A DNA stretch of 64,000 nucleotides. It comes from Oceanobacillus rekensis. Lineage in GTDB: Bacteria; Bacillota; Bacilli; Bacillales; Amphibacillaceae. The stretch lies in assembly GCF_002153375.1 (NCBI RefSeq), contig NZ_MTBQ01000003.1, positions 186,001 through 250,000 of the forward strand, given 5' to 3'. Both the position numbers and the translations under genes were made by a program. Below are positions 8,908-18,288 of the stretch, one piece after another (the first letter of the stretch is position 1; every line of letters begins with the position of its first letter). The notes under the pieces are model-generated. The model was not told the origin of the DNA, made no database searches, and was given only the letters and a program-made list of their open reading frames with translations.

Positions 8908-10530
8908 CTATAGATACACTACAAAATGTTCCTTTTCAAATGAACAAGATGTAGCAGTTAAATTCCTAATAAATTCTGTCCCATATTGATTGGTCCATTG
9001 TAATGGGTTCCATAATCGTTCCTGTAATGCTCCATGGGGATATAGTGAAATATCAATTAGATCAAATTCATATAATTCTTTTGTGTACTTTTCTTCTAAT
9101 GCTTTCACTAACCTACCCCGAAGAAAATCGATATCTCTATGCAAATGGGATAAATTCTTCTCACCTAAATCACCAAGGTCACTCCGAATATCTTTTGCTA
9201 AATCCCTTAATGGCTCATGCGCCTTTTCGATTGCAGTTTTAATTTCAGCAGTCAGTTTATCGATTTGAGGATTGCTTTTCAACTGCAACCATTCATTCTT
9301 TTTTTTCTTTACTCCTTCATTAATGGCACTCGCAACATCAATATCGTACTTTTCAAGCGCTTTTACTACAGATCTTTCAACAAATGTAAACGATAATCTC
9401 GGTAGTACAGGAGGCATCTTCAAGTCCATTGTATGGAATGCTTGTTTAAGTCCTGCCCAGTAACCAACTTCTCCAGGCCCGCCGATAAAGGCTAATGTAG
9501 GAAATAACAACTCTTGCATTAACGGACGTGTAACAACATTATTGCTTAATAACTCGGGGGTGTTTATAGCAGTTGCCATTAATTCATCTGTTGTTAGAGA
9601 AATTTCATTCTGCTTTCCTACCCACCCACCGGAATTATCACGGGTTAGGAGAATACGTTCATTTTCCTCATGATAAAATAGATGGCCGTCGTGTATACCA
9701 GCCTCAAGAGATACCTTGTATCCTTTTTCATTTAAATCTGACAAGGCAGTATGTACTCCCTCACTTATCCCAGGCTGATGTTTTATCATATCCTGGAAAT
9801 AAATGCTTTCCAATTGTCTTACATCTTTATTACCTGAATCAATTAACACAATTCCATCATCTTTAAAAAGTTGATGAATCATTCTAGCAAAGAAATCAGC
9901 ATATGTTTGTGACTTTTCCATCGCAGTCTGAATCGTATCGTATATGTCCTTTGTATAAACGGTTTCCTGAAGTTGTTCAAACAATCTGTCCACCCAATCA
10001 GACAAGGCAACACGATCAATCGGTATATCCGATACCGATTTTTTTTCCATGATATGATGTGTTAATTTGTATTTCTTCATTTGTGGTACTTCGGGTAAAT
10101 GTATATGATTTATTTCATCAAAATCATGGTCTTCCCCCGCAATCCAGAACACTGGTATGACAGGACGCTCCAGTTTTTCTTCTTGCTGTCTGGCAAATTG
10201 AATAATGGAGATCACCTTGTTAATGGTGTACATCGGCCCTGTTAGTAACCCGGCTTGCTGACCACCAATAACAACAACACTATTTTCATCATTTAATTTA
10301 TCAATATTATTCAGTGTAGATTTTGGCGCATTCCATTCATTATTAATTTTATGTAATGTAGTTGCTAATTCACCACGGTTAAACGTACGATTACCTAAGT
10401 CCTTGAGCCTTTGTTCATAAACATCATCATATGGTGAGTAATCAAAAAAACTCATAATTTCTTCGCTATTATTTCGATAATCAGTTATTAACTGACTTTG
10501 AGCTTTTAATTGTATTGGGTCGATATGCAT
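8908..10530 (-). CDS. bshC: BshC, bacillithiol synthase (cysteine-adding enzyme)
   Basis: Adds cysteine to GlcN-malate, the last step in the synthesis of the low-molecular-weight thiol bacillithiol. From ATG 10530 the protein is 540 residues, matching the B. subtilis YllA size. Recognisable segments are FFDYSPYDD near the N-terminus, VVIGGQQAGLLTGPMYTINK, PVFWIAGEDHDFDEINH and the C-terminal ENLSHLHRDIDFL coiled region. The start was chosen because AAGGAG lies 10 nt upstream; two earlier in-frame codons (10539, 10563) either sit on top of this site or lack one. It lies directly upstream of mraZ, as yllA does in B. subtilis. Confidence 0.93.
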   Translation of the reverse strand: MHIDPIQLKAQSQLITDYRNNSEEIMSFFDYSPYDDVYEQRLKDLGNRTFNRGELATTLHKINNEWNAPKSTLNNIDKLNDENSVVVIGGQQAGLLTGPMYTINKVISIIQFARQQEEKLERPVIPVFWIAGEDHDFDEINHIHLPEVPQMKKYKLTHHIMEKKSVSDIPIDRVALSDWVDRLFEQLQETVYTKDIYDTIQTAMEKSQTYADFFARMIHQLFKDDGIVLIDSGNKDVRQLESIYFQDMIKHQPGISEGVHTALSDLNEKGYKVSLEAGIHDGHLFYHEENERILLTRDNSGGWVGKQNEISLTTDELMATAINTPELLSNNVVTRPLMQELLFPTLAFIGGPGEVGYWAGLKQAFHTMDLKMPPVLPRLSFTFVERSVVKALEKYDIDVASAINEGVKKKKNEWLQLKSNPQIDKLTAEIKTAIEKAHEPLRDLAKDIRSDLGDLGEKNLSHLHRDIDFLRGRLVKALEEKYTKELYEFDLIDISLYPHGALQERLWNPLQWTNQYGTEFIRNLTATSCSFEKEHFVVYL

Positions 10531-10619
10531 TGATCCCATGCTCCTTCTATTCAGAATATACATGTTGTATTGTACATAAGTTTCCTATTCATTTCATCTA
10601 ATCTGTTTAGCTAAGTTAA

Positions 10620-11003
10620 TCAACTAAAAATTCTTTGAAGAATCCCAGCAAATACTAGGATAACATATAGCATCAGAAACAACAGGAAGGAAAATCTCCA
10701 AATAATCCGTAAAGCTTTAATAAATTCTACTTCTGTGTGTGTCTTCCATTGATAAATTATAATCACAGAAAGTGAGATGATAAAGGTAACAAACATCCAA
10801 GCAATGAAACTATGCCCAAAAATAATATCAAACAACATTGCAACAGTAATTACATAAAGAACAGTAGTCCAATTTACAGCGGCGTGAACTGCTTTCAACT
10901 TTTTTCTATGTAGAATTTTAATAGCCAGCAAATAAACCAATACAGTTGCAAAAATCGGAATTGTTATGAAAAATGATATAAAATAAATAATATAATCAAA
11001 CAT
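10620..11003 (-). CDS. DUF3397-type small membrane protein
   Basis: 127 residues, almost entirely hydrophobic, with about four predicted membrane helices (FISFFITIPIFATVLVYLLAI; WTTVLYVITVAMLFDIIFG; FIAWMFVTFIISLSVIIIY; FSFLLFLMLYVILVFAGIL) and basic loops (HRKKLKAVH). Size, helix pattern and position next to bshC fit the DUF3397 family of Bacillaceae; the assignment is from memory of that family. Function is unknown. The purine-rich GAAGAAGGGGAA lies 13 nt before the ATG, a rather long spacing. Confidence 0.62.
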   Translation of the reverse strand: MFDYIIYFISFFITIPIFATVLVYLLAIKILHRKKLKAVHAAVNWTTVLYVITVAMLFDIIFGHSFIAWMFVTFIISLSVIIIYQWKTHTEVEFIKALRIIWRFSFLLFLMLYVILVFAGILQRIFS

Positions 11004-11310
11004 ACTTTTTCAAATTCCCCTTCTTCGCCCTTTTTGCCACTCAGACAATGATTTGTATATGTCAATCTATTTTTTCTTATATATTGTATCAGAAAAAGGA
11101 ACTTTATAGATTGCAAATTACGAATCATTGTCACCAACCAATAACTATATTGAAATGAAGAAAATATTATAATTACCGTTAAATAATTTCAAAATTAATA
11201 CTTTTATATTATAATAAAAATAGTTAACATTACAGCTTTTTGGTCGTTTCTTGCTGAAGTAGAATATTATAGATGAAAGCTCACAAATAAGTAATGAGGG
11301 GGAGAATATT
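11004..11310. other. AT-rich intergenic region, no gene seen
   Basis: Divergent spacer between the DUF3397 gene and ylbP. It is strongly AT-rich. A GAGGGGGAG ribosome site precedes ylbP, and a weak promoter-like TATTAT lies near 11262. I see no RNA gene, repeat or terminator in it. Confidence 0.5.
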
Positions 11311-11793
11311 ATGGAACAAATTAAAGTAGAGAAGCTCTTAGTTAATTATAAAACACTCGAGAAGTTTAAAAGATTTAAAGAATATGGCAATCAAGAACTC
11401 GCTATGATAGATGATCTGCAAAATAATATCATTGAAAATGATAGTAAATCTCCATTTTATGGCATTTACTATGGTGATAACCTGATTGCGAGGATGAGTC
11501 TGTACGAAGTGGATAGAAAATATGACAATTATTTTGCGCCACCACAGAAATTCTTAACACTATGGAAACTTGAAGTTCTTCCCGATTATCAAGGGAAGGG
11601 TTACGGAAAAGCTCTTGTCGAATTTGCGAAAGGGTTCCAGCTTCCAATTAAGACAAACCCACGGATAAATTCGCATGGATTTTGGGAGAAAATGGGCTTT
11701 CTAAAAGCACATTATGAAATGGAAAGAGATTTAGGTGAAAATCCACTTATATGGCTACCTAAAGGTGTGAAAGAAAAAGCAACCAATTCATAA
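11311..11793 (+). CDS. ylbP: YlbP-type GNAT N-acetyltransferase
   Basis: 160-residue GCN5-related acetyltransferase-fold protein, substrate unknown. The acetyl-CoA-binding segment is LTLWKLEVLPDYQGKGYGKALVEFA (motif Q-G-K-G-Y-G-K-A near residue 95). The family-specific tail NSHGFWEKMGFLKAHY follows, ending in PLIWLPKGVKE, which I associate with YlbP. ATG 11311 has GGGGGAG 8 nt upstream. It stands alone on the plus strand between a divergent membrane-protein gene and its own terminator, as ylbP does in the ylb region of Bacillus. Confidence 0.85.
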   Translation: MEQIKVEKLLVNYKTLEKFKRFKEYGNQELAMIDDLQNNIIENDSKSPFYGIYYGDNLIARMSLYEVDRKYDNYFAPPQKFLTLWKLEVLPDYQGKGYGKALVEFAKGFQLPIKTNPRINSHGFWEKMGFLKAHYEMERDLGENPLIWLPKGVKEKATNS

Positions 11794-11806
11794 ATATAAC
11801 CAAACT

Positions 11807-11845
11807 AAAAAGCCATGAATATAAATTCACCATTCATGGCTTTTT
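11807..11845 (+). terminator. Strong hairpin terminator after ylbP
   Basis: AAAAAGCCATGAAT (11807–11820) and ATTCATGGCTTTTT (11832–11845) are perfect inverted arms with an 11-nt loop. T-runs occur on both strands, so it could also stop minus-strand transcripts from gerR. Confidence 0.88.
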
Positions 11846-11857
11846 AATAACTCGAAA

Positions 11858-11965
11858 TTGAGAAAAACTGCGAAGTAATTTCTGTACTAGAATTTATCCG
11901 CGCTGCTAATAATGGAACAAAATTACTTTGGCTACCACAGCCCGTATAGTGTTTGTTAATAATAA
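11858..11965. repeat. Degenerate dispersed-repeat fragment (ACTGCGAAGTAA tag)
   Basis: TTGAGAAAAACTGCGAA (11858–11874) is repeated exactly at 56502–56518, and ACTGCGAAGTAA (11867–11878) recurs at 20208–20219 (inverted) and 42623–42634. About 60 bp further on, GGCTACCACAGCCCGTATAG resembles CGCTACCAGCAGCCCGTATA at the start of module 1 of the repeat at 20031–20050. I read this as a decayed copy of the composite repeat. The 75-codon minus-strand frame over it (11844–12071) is not credible as a gene. Confidence 0.5.
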
Positions 11966-12018
11966 AATCCTTTAATTGAAAGCAAAGATATTCCTCCGCA
12001 AATAACATCTTCTGAATC

Positions 12019-12489
12019 TCAATCTTTAAGAGAAGACCATATTGTTTGCATTTCCTGCCATGCATGATCATATCGCTCTACTTGATCCTTAAGCATTTCA
12101 TTCTCACTTTCCAAATAATCCAGTTTTTCTTGATTCGCTTTATCTACGAAGATATTATCATCTGGAAATTGTGATTTCATTTTTATTAATAACTGTATGG
12201 CAGAATCGATCGTATTCTTTTCTTTTGGTTCATTTTTGTCATATATAACAGCTTCTTCTTTTAAACCACTTTTTCTTTCTTCTTTTGCCGACTGTATGGC
12301 ATTTTGATATTGCTTTCTGATTGTCGCATTCCATCTGAACCCACAAGCAGCAGACGTACGCGAAAGTTTATTTGCAACTTCCCTAAATGCTTCTAGCTGT
12401 GTTCTGCCCTCCCGAATGAAGCGCAAAACCGTTTCTGCTAGTTTTAAATCTTCATCTTGAGTCCAAGCATCCTGTCTTGTATCATTCAT
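12019..12489 (-). CDS. gerR: GerR/YlbO-like RsfA-family sporulation transcription factor
   Basis: 156-residue protein of the RsfA/YlbO family. The N-terminal Myb/SANT-like segment reads [16 protein letters not shown] and continues with [30 protein letters not shown]; the C-terminal third is a coiled coil ([20 protein letters not shown]). In B. subtilis YlbO (GerR) is made in the mother cell under sigma-E and tunes late sporulation genes; that role is carried over by homology and synteny. AGGAGG precedes ATG 12489. No terminator is evident directly downstream except the ylbP hairpin on the other side of the repeat fragment. Confidence 0.85.
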   Translation of the reverse strand: MNDTRQDAWTQDEDLKLAETVLRFIREGRTQLEAFREVANKLSRTSAACGFRWNATIRKQYQNAIQSAKEERKSGLKEEAVIYDKNEPKEKNTIDSAIQLLIKMKSQFPDDNIFVDKANQEKLDYLESENEMLKDQVERYDHAWQEMQTIWSSLKD

Positions 12490-12553
12490 GACACCCCTCC
12501 TAATATGTTTGCTATCAATGTATGCAAAAAATAGGGGTGCTAGAATAGAATTC

Positions 12554-13309
12554 TTATTTCCTACTTAAAAACTTTTCTACTGCAGCTATATGTTCATCAG
12601 AATCCCAGAGATTGGCAGCGTTATGTACTTCTTTATCCATTCGTTCTGATAAATCACCTATGATTTCTGTCAGATATTGTTCTTTCAACATGATCATTTG
12701 TCTAAGTGATTTTGAAATATAGTTTTGTAAAAGCTTCGAATGGTCATTCCATTCTTTATCAGTTGAAACAACATGTAGCCAACCCCGCTCTTTTAATTCC
12801 ATTGCAGGATATCTTTTCGCTTCCATTAACCAGTTCATTGCAAAGCTTGGACTTACTTTCTCATACAATAATGCTCCACCACCCCAACTCGGGAGAATAC
12901 CAAGACTTGTTTGCACAAAACCGAATGTGGTATTTTTTCTTGCAATTCGAACATCACATGCTGTTGCTATTTCGCATCCTCCACCTAAAGCATCCCCGTT
13001 CAATAAACAAATAGTAGGGACTGGAAAAGTTACAATCTGATATAATACTTCCTTCATTGGGTATAATAAAGCAAAAGCGTCTTCAGGCGTGAGCCCCCCA
13101 TGCAAGACATTTAAATCTCCACCAGCACAAAAATATTCTCCAGCTCCCAAAATGGTCAAAAATTTAATCGAATCCTGTCTTGCCTTTTGGAGACATTCTG
13201 ATAAATCTTGTTGCATCTCCAGTGAAATAGCGTTACGTTTTTCAGGCCTGTTGAGATAAATTTCCCCATACCCATACCGATTCCTTTTATATGTCACCAA
13301 TTCGGTCAC
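12554..13309 (-). CDS. Enoyl-CoA hydratase/isomerase family protein
   Basis: 251-residue crotonase-fold enzyme. The first oxyanion-hole segment is [14 protein letters not shown], the second [11 protein letters not shown], and [19 protein letters not shown] carries the conserved glycine-rich loop. In the usual catalytic-glutamate region it reads [17 protein letters not shown], lacking the canonical PE-G(L/I) glutamate, so hydratase chemistry is doubtful and a hydrolase or isomerase role is equally possible. The start is GTG at 13309, with GAGGGAG 8 nt upstream (the overlapping ATG is out of frame). It lies between rpmF and gerR on the same strand. Confidence 0.82.
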   Translation of the reverse strand: MTELVTYKRNRYGYGEIYLNRPEKRNAISLEMQQDLSECLQKARQDSIKFLTILGAGEYFCAGGDLNVLHGGLTPEDAFALLYPMKEVLYQIVTFPVPTICLLNGDALGGGCEIATACDVRIARKNTTFGFVQTSLGILPSWGGGALLYEKVSPSFAMNWLMEAKRYPAMELKERGWLHVVSTDKEWNDHSKLLQNYISKSLRQMIMLKEQYLTEIIGDLSERMDKEVHNAANLWDSDEHIAAVEKFLSRK

Positions 13310-13366
13310 ATTGATCGCTCCCTCTTAATTAACTCTATGTATTCAAATATTAGCATGTACAGTAAA

Positions 13367-13401
13367 TTAAAAAACAGACCACATTTTCTTGTGATCTGTT
13401 T
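13367..13401 (-). terminator. Terminator after rpmF
   Basis: AACAGACCACA (13373–13383) and TGTGATCTGTT (13390–13400) form a stem; on the minus strand it runs into TTTTTTAATTT. It closes the yceD–rpmF operon. Confidence 0.85.
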
Positions 13402-13419
13402 CTTATGCATCTAGAGAGA

Positions 13420-13593
13420 TTAGTTGTTAACTATTTCTTTTCCATCATAATGTCCGCAAGATTTGCAAACATGGTGTGGTTTCGCTAATTCTCCACAATT
13501 TGAACATTCTACCATGCCAGGCACGTGTAATTTTTTATGAGTACGACGTTGATTTTTAACTTTTTTAGAAGTTTTTTGCTTAGGTACTGCCAT
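13420..13593 (-). CDS. rpmF: 50S ribosomal protein L32
   Basis: 57-residue L32, part of the large ribosomal subunit. The protein starts [20 protein letters not shown] and carries a zinc-ribbon with two CxxC pairs (ECSNCGE and VCKSCGHY), so this is the zinc-binding C+ form. ATG 13593 has GGAGGTG 8 nt upstream. It is 46 bp downstream of yceD, the arrangement found across bacteria, and is followed by a terminator. It is shorter than most ORF-calling cut-offs and was read directly from the sequence. Confidence 0.97.
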   Translation of the reverse strand: MAVPKQKTSKKVKNQRRTHKKLHVPGMVECSNCGELAKPHHVCKSCGHYDGKEIVNN

Positions 13594-13639
13594 GACTTAC
13601 ACCTCCTTCAAAATGAAAGTAAAACTTGAATCGTAATTC

Positions 13640-14170
13640 TTATTTTTCTTTCCTTTTATTTTCAAGCAACGATTCCAATTTTTTAAAACGGGGATCAATT
13701 GTCTTTTCTTTTTTTACTTCGGAAACAAATTCCCATCCATCACCTTTAGAAGGAGCTGCGCCCTCCGGATCGGCCTCTTCGGAAAAAACTCGGAAAGGGA
13801 TTTCCAATATTATATTTTCCTTGATAACAGGCATTAAGTCAAGAACTTCTCCATCAATTGGATGAATTTCATCCTCTTCTTCATCTCTTCCATAATAAGG
13901 AGACGCAGAAAATATTTCTTTTGTATGGATTGTAAATGGAAAAGGTACATCCACCAATGTTCTGGCACAAGGTAATATCATTTCTCCTTCAATTATAAAA
14001 GAAAAAAAGAACTGATCTCCTTGAATGTCAGCTTTTCCATGAACCCGGACAGGTTTTATTTCACGAATATCGTTATTCATTGTTTCCAATTCGGAAACAT
14101 CCGCCACCTCATCAAATTCAAATGGTTTATTAACCGCATTTTTTCTGATTTGGCTTAGTGTTAATTTCAT
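13640..14170 (-). CDS. yceD: YceD/YlbN (DUF177) 23S rRNA accumulation-type protein
   Basis: 176 residues. The DUF177 signature is the cysteine-containing EMILPCARTLVDVPFPF segment; an acidic middle (GRDEEEDEIHPIDGEVLDLMP) and FRVFSEEADPEGA follow. The family is nearly always co-transcribed with rpmF and has been linked to 23S rRNA levels in E. coli and plants. ATG 14170 (MKLTLSQIRK) has AGAGGTG 6 nt upstream; a GTG nine bases earlier lies inside that site. A good sigma-A promoter precedes it at 14198–14226. Confidence 0.9.
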   Translation of the reverse strand: MKLTLSQIRKNAVNKPFEFDEVADVSELETMNNDIREIKPVRVHGKADIQGDQFFFSFIIEGEMILPCARTLVDVPFPFTIHTKEIFSASPYYGRDEEEDEIHPIDGEVLDLMPVIKENIILEIPFRVFSEEADPEGAAPSKGDGWEFVSEVKKEKTIDPRFKKLESLLENKRKEK

Positions 14171-14197
14171 CAATTTCACCTCTAGGCAACAAGAGTT

Positions 14198-14226
14198 ATT
14201 TTAAAAGAAAAAACAACTTTTGTCAA
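14198..14226 (-). promoter_or_regulatory. Sigma-A promoter for yceD–rpmF
   Basis: On the minus strand TTGACA (14226–14221) and TAAAAT (14203–14198) are 17 bp apart, a near-consensus promoter about 30 bp before the yceD start. Confidence 0.8.
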
Positions 14227-14314
14227 CATATTTTCTTTACACTTCCTATTATGTTTCCCTCTGCAAATTTTACTAACCATCCAATACACCTTAGATGCGA
14301 CGCAATTAGTTATT

Positions 14315-14323
14315 TGTTATAAT
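14315..14323 (+). promoter_or_regulatory. Extended -10 promoter for tmcAL
   Basis: TGTTATAAT (TG at 14315–14316, TATAAT 14318–14323) is a consensus extended -10 about 40 bp before the tmcAL start. No good -35 is visible at 17 bp, which is tolerated with an extended -10. Confidence 0.6.
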
Positions 14324-14362
14324 GACTAAATAGATATAATCATAATCTTAGGAGTTGAGTGA

Positions 14363-15574
14363 ATGAATGCTTGCGGTTTAATTGTTGAATATAATCCATT
14401 CCACAATGGTCATGTCTATCATATAGAAGAAGCCAAAAAGACATCTGGTGCAGACTGTATGGTTGCTGTCATGAGTGGTAATTTCCTGCAACGTGGTGAA
14501 CCAGCTATAATCGATAAGTTTCATCGTACAAAAGCTGCCCTAAAGTCGGGAATTGATATCATCCTGGAACTTCCATACATATACGCCGTACAAAATAGTG
14601 ATATTTTTGCAGATGGGGCGGTAAATACGTTGAATGAAGCTGGTGTATCCACTATTTGTTTCGGAAGTGAATCTGGTTCTATTTCCCATTTTACAACAAG
14701 TTTTCATATCTATAAAGAGAAACATACTATTTTTGAGCAAACTTTGAAAGAGTATTTAGATAAAGGGTTTTCCTTTCCCGAAGCAAGCAAGTATGCATAT
14801 AGACAGATTGGTTTAACAGAACAATATATGGACTTATCCAAACCAAACAATATACTTGGTTATAGTTATGTTAAATCCATCCTGGAAAACAACCTTGCTA
14901 TTAAGCCCTTGACGATTAAGCGCACAAACAATAACTTCCATGATACAACCATCACGAATACGATTGCCAGTGCAACGAGTATCAGGAAGGAACTGTTGAA
15001 GCAGCATACATTAGGAGCACAAATTAATTCAACGATTCCTCTAGAAACTGTCAACCAACTGAGAGTATATAAAGAGAAAGCGCTGAACTGGCATGACTGG
15101 GAAAAATACTACCCTCTACTCTATTATCGTGTCATAACAATGGATGCAAATGAGCTTGCATCCATTCAAGGGGTAGACGAAGGCTTGGAGCACCGAATTT
15201 TAAAAACGGCACAAAGAACAACCTCATTTCAGAGTTGGGTGGAGGCAATTAAGACAAAACGCTATACATGGACAAGAATACAACGCATGTTTGTACATAT
15301 TTTAACGAATACAAAGAAATCCGATTTGGAACCATTCAAACGGTCATTCATTCCATATGTACGTGTTCTTGGAATGAATCAAACAGGACGTGAGTATTTG
15401 AACAAGCAAAAAAAACGGATGAATGTACCACTCCTATCCAAATTTACACGAAACCAGGATCCAGCCCTCTCTATTGAGGAAAAAGCTGTACATGCGTATT
15501 ATAGTGTACTCCCTCCCGAAAGAAGAGATGCTCTGTTTAAACAGGAATTGCAATCACCGCTTATTTTAGACTGA
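14363..15574 (+). CDS. tmcAL: TmcAL (YlbM), tRNA-Met cytidine acetate ligase
   Basis: Uses ATP and acetate to form ac4C34 at the wobble position of elongator tRNA-Met. The nucleotidyltransferase-like N-terminus reads MNACGLIVEYNPFHNGHVYH (HxGH-type motif FHNGHVYH), followed by VMSGNFLQRGEPAI and DIILELPYIYA. The C-terminal half has the tRNA-interacting KRYTWTRIQRMFVHILTN. 403 residues, close to the B. subtilis YlbM length. ATG 14363 follows GGAG by 8 nt. Divergent from yceD as in B. subtilis, where ylbM and ylbN are also neighbours. Confidence 0.94.
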   Translation: MNACGLIVEYNPFHNGHVYHIEEAKKTSGADCMVAVMSGNFLQRGEPAIIDKFHRTKAALKSGIDIILELPYIYAVQNSDIFADGAVNTLNEAGVSTICFGSESGSISHFTTSFHIYKEKHTIFEQTLKEYLDKGFSFPEASKYAYRQIGLTEQYMDLSKPNNILGYSYVKSILENNLAIKPLTIKRTNNNFHDTTITNTIASATSIRKELLKQHTLGAQINSTIPLETVNQLRVYKEKALNWHDWEKYYPLLYYRVITMDANELASIQGVDEGLEHRILKTAQRTTSFQSWVEAIKTKRYTWTRIQRMFVHILTNTKKSDLEPFKRSFIPYVRVLGMNQTGREYLNKQKKRMNVPLLSKFTRNQDPALSIEEKAVHAYYSVLPPERRDALFKQELQSPLILD

Positions 15575-15618
15575 AGAAACGCAGAAATTTCTCCGTAAAA
15601 TTGATATATCTATAACTA

Positions 15619-15660
15619 GACCTTTCGCCATTTAGCGCTTGGCAAAGGTCTTAATTTTCT
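15619..15660 (+). terminator. Terminator after tmcAL
   Basis: GACCTTTCGCC (15619–15629) pairs with GGCAAAGGTC (15641–15650) with one bulge, followed by TTAATTTTCT. Confidence 0.75.
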
Positions 15661-15850
15661 CTTCGGGGTTGAGGCCGAGCCCTAAGGATTCAAAAGCACA
15701 CGTATTGGAAATGAGCCAACAGTTACGTCACTTTTAATTTTGTAGGTAGAATCCAAAATACATATTAGTTTGTTCGTAATTTATCTCCAATGCACGAACT
15801 AAGATAAGCAACAATTCTTTTCGGTGGAACGAGTAACCGCAGTTCAAAAC
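15655..15850. repeat. Repeat fragments related to the composite and stem-loop repeats
   Basis: Two blocks fill the tmcAL–ylbL gap. The first, CTTCGGGGTTGAGGCCGAGC (from 15661), matches the CTTCGGGGCAGGCCGTGCCC stretch of the repeat at 56810–56829. The second, TTCTTTTCGGTGGAACGAGT (15815–15834) and on to 15845, matches 56937–56960 and 2387–2415; here the stem is GAAC/GTTC around the conserved loop GAGTAACCGCA. The sequence between, about 15690–15810, is AT-rich with no feature I recognise. Confidence 0.6.
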
Positions 15851-15876
15851 ATTAATAAAAAGCAACACTTCTTTTT

Positions 15877-16893
15877 TTACTTTAATTGTTCCAAGTAGTT
15901 TAAGGCGTCACTAAAGGTATCAACTGGTACGATGACCATATCTGTTCCAATATCATCGGCAGTCTTTAAAGCGACTTGGTAATTGGAGTTTTCTTTCCCA
16001 TTTTCATTAGGTGCAAAGAAAATATCTATTCCTTCTTGATCAGCTGCAACAATTTTCTTATCGATGCCACCAATTCTTAGTACATTTCCATCATAATCTA
16101 CTTCCCCAGTTCCAGCAATTTCTTTTCCTTTCGTAAGATCTTCTTCAGTTAATTGGTCATAAATCTCCAATGAGAACATCAAACCAGCACTAGGACCGCC
16201 AATATTACCGCTGGAAAAATCTATCTCCGGATTTACGGTCACATTTCGATCTGTTACCAAGCTTATCCCAATTCCAACCTTATTGTCCATATCGCTAAAT
16301 TCTTCTAATGCTATATCTGTATGCAATGTTTCTTCGCCACGTATAAATTCAATGTTAATTACTTCCTGTGCCTGCTTCGTTTCTACATATTCGATTAAAT
16401 CTGGTGCTTCTTCTACCTTATTGCCATCAATCCCGATAATCCGGTCACCTGCCTCAAGTTTTCCTTCTGCAGGCATATCTTCTACAACAGAAACTACATA
16501 AACCCCGTTGTAGTCAATCACAATATTTTCTCCAGCTGCTTCATATGCTACAACAGTTGCAGCCTCCTGTGAGCTCTCCATCACTTGTAGCTGTGCGTGC
16601 ATATAATCATCTTGTGATATTCCTTCGGGGAAAACCTGATCCAATGGTAGAATATCTTGGTAAGAAAACATTTTAGCCAAGACATACTGGATAGGTGTTG
16701 CCTGCAGTCCACTGACTGTCACGAGATGCATATCTCCCTCACTTTCAAATCCATTTGATACCGCAACAATCGGATTCAGGGGATCTGCACCACCAGGCTT
16801 CTGAATGTAATACGGTAGTTGATAAGCTCCTAAAAAATAAACGAGGACAACCACAATAATAAAAAATATGATATTTCTTTTGGTCACTTGCAT
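15877..16893 (-). CDS. ylbL: YlbL, membrane-anchored PDZ/Lon-like serine protease (SepM family)
   Basis: About 338 residues. N-terminal signal-anchor helix (NIIFFIIVVVLVYFLGAY), a PDZ domain around VYVVSVVEDMPAEGKLEAGD, and a C-terminal Lon-type protease domain with catalytic serine in GNIGGPSAGLMFSLEIYDQL and lysine in the GTGEVDYDGNVLRIGGIDKK region. Family members cut peptides or membrane-associated substrates outside the cytoplasm; in B. subtilis YlbL has been linked to the DNA-damage response together with DdcP. The start is uncertain: ATG 16893 (MQVTKRN) has AAGGAG at a long 12-nt distance; the 12-codon-longer frame from 16929 lacks a site. Stands between tmcAL and ylbJ as in B. subtilis. 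Confidence 0.88.
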   Translation of the reverse strand: MQVTKRNIIFFIIVVVLVYFLGAYQLPYYIQKPGGADPLNPIVAVSNGFESEGDMHLVTVSGLQATPIQYVLAKMFSYQDILPLDQVFPEGISQDDYMHAQLQVMESSQEAATVVAYEAAGENIVIDYNGVYVVSVVEDMPAEGKLEAGDRIIGIDGNKVEEAPDLIEYVETKQAQEVINIEFIRGEETLHTDIALEEFSDMDNKVGIGISLVTDRNVTVNPEIDFSSGNIGGPSAGLMFSLEIYDQLTEEDLTKGKEIAGTGEVDYDGNVLRIGGIDKKIVAADQEGIDIFFAPNENGKENSNYQVALKTADDIGTDMVIVPVDTFSDALNYLEQLK

Positions 16894-17083
16894 CGTGTCG
16901 CATAACTCCTTCCTATCTTCCCTAAACATTTCTTTCTCATGTCTATGGAATAATTAACCTATGTATGAGCGTATATTGTATAGACTTGTCTTATTCGATT
17001 GCTGAATTTAAAGCAATAGAACAATTCTAATACTAACAAAATAAGTTGTACAGAGCTAGGCTCATTAACTAGGGGGCTTTCTA

Positions 17084-18288
17084 TTGAAACATATTATAAG
17101 AACTTTCATGTATTCTGGTTTGACTATTTTTTTAACACTTTCTTTAATCCGCTTTCCTGATGAAGCACTAAAAGCTGGTATTCGTGGATTAAATATGTGG
17201 TGGGAAATCGTTTTCCCTTCTTTACTGCCTTTTTTTATTACGGCAGAACTATTACTTGCATTTGGTGTCGTGAAATTTATTGGAGTTTTATTTGAACCTA
17301 TTATGCGTCCTTTGTTTAATATTCCAGGTGTTGGTAGTTTTGGCTGGATGATGGGGATGGTTAGTGGTTATCCAACAGGGGCGAAAATCACTGCCCGCCT
17401 GCGAGAAGAGAAGCAATTGTCAAAAATTGAAGCTGAAAGACTTGTATCATTTACGAATAATTCCAGTCCACTATTTATTTTCGGTGCCATTTCTGCAGGT
17501 TTTTTTCATGATATGAAGCTAGGCGCTCTTTTAGCATTTTGTCATTATACAAGCAACGCATTAGTAGGGATTTGTATGCGATTTTACGGAAGAAAGGAAA
17601 GTAAACAGCAACAGCGCATGAGAAGTCGGGAAAAGGATAGCTTTTCAATCATAAGAGCTTTTAAGGAAATGCACCATGCAAGAATGAAAGAAAACAAACC
17701 ATTTGGTGAAATCCTTGGTGATTCTGTAATCAATTCTATTAAAACATTAGTGATGATTGGTGGATTTATTATCCTTTTTTCTGTACTGATTAAGCTAATG
17801 TTTCTAGTTGGTTTTTCCCCAGCAATTGCCGTCATAGGAGAACAAATTTTAGATATTTTTGGATTGCCTGTTGACTTGGCTCTACCTTTCTTTTCGGGAT
17901 TATTCGAAATTACAATTGGAGCTAATATGATTTCACAAACAACGACAGATTCTCTTCTGCAAAAGGCAATCTTAATCAGTTTTATCTTGGGATTTAATGG
18001 TTTATCCATTCACGCGCAAGTGGCCAGCATTCTCGCAAAAACAGATATTAGATTTGCTCCCTACTTCTTTGCCAGGATTTTACATGGCGTGCTTGCAGTT
18101 ATCTTAACAATTATTCTTTTCAAGCCACTTTACCTGGACAGGCATACAATTGAGATGAATGAGATACCTGTGTCACAGGATGCAGTTTCCGACAATATAT
18201 GGTTAACTATCTTCCATTATTTAAATGATATCGGTCCATTTCTCACAATTTTCTCTTTGACACTCGCTGCAATAATTCTATATAAAAG

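Noticed and set aside
11844-12071. 75-codon minus-strand ORF after gerR
   Set aside because: Overlaps the gerR 3' end, the repeat fragment and the ylbP terminator; no ribosome site or conserved motif.
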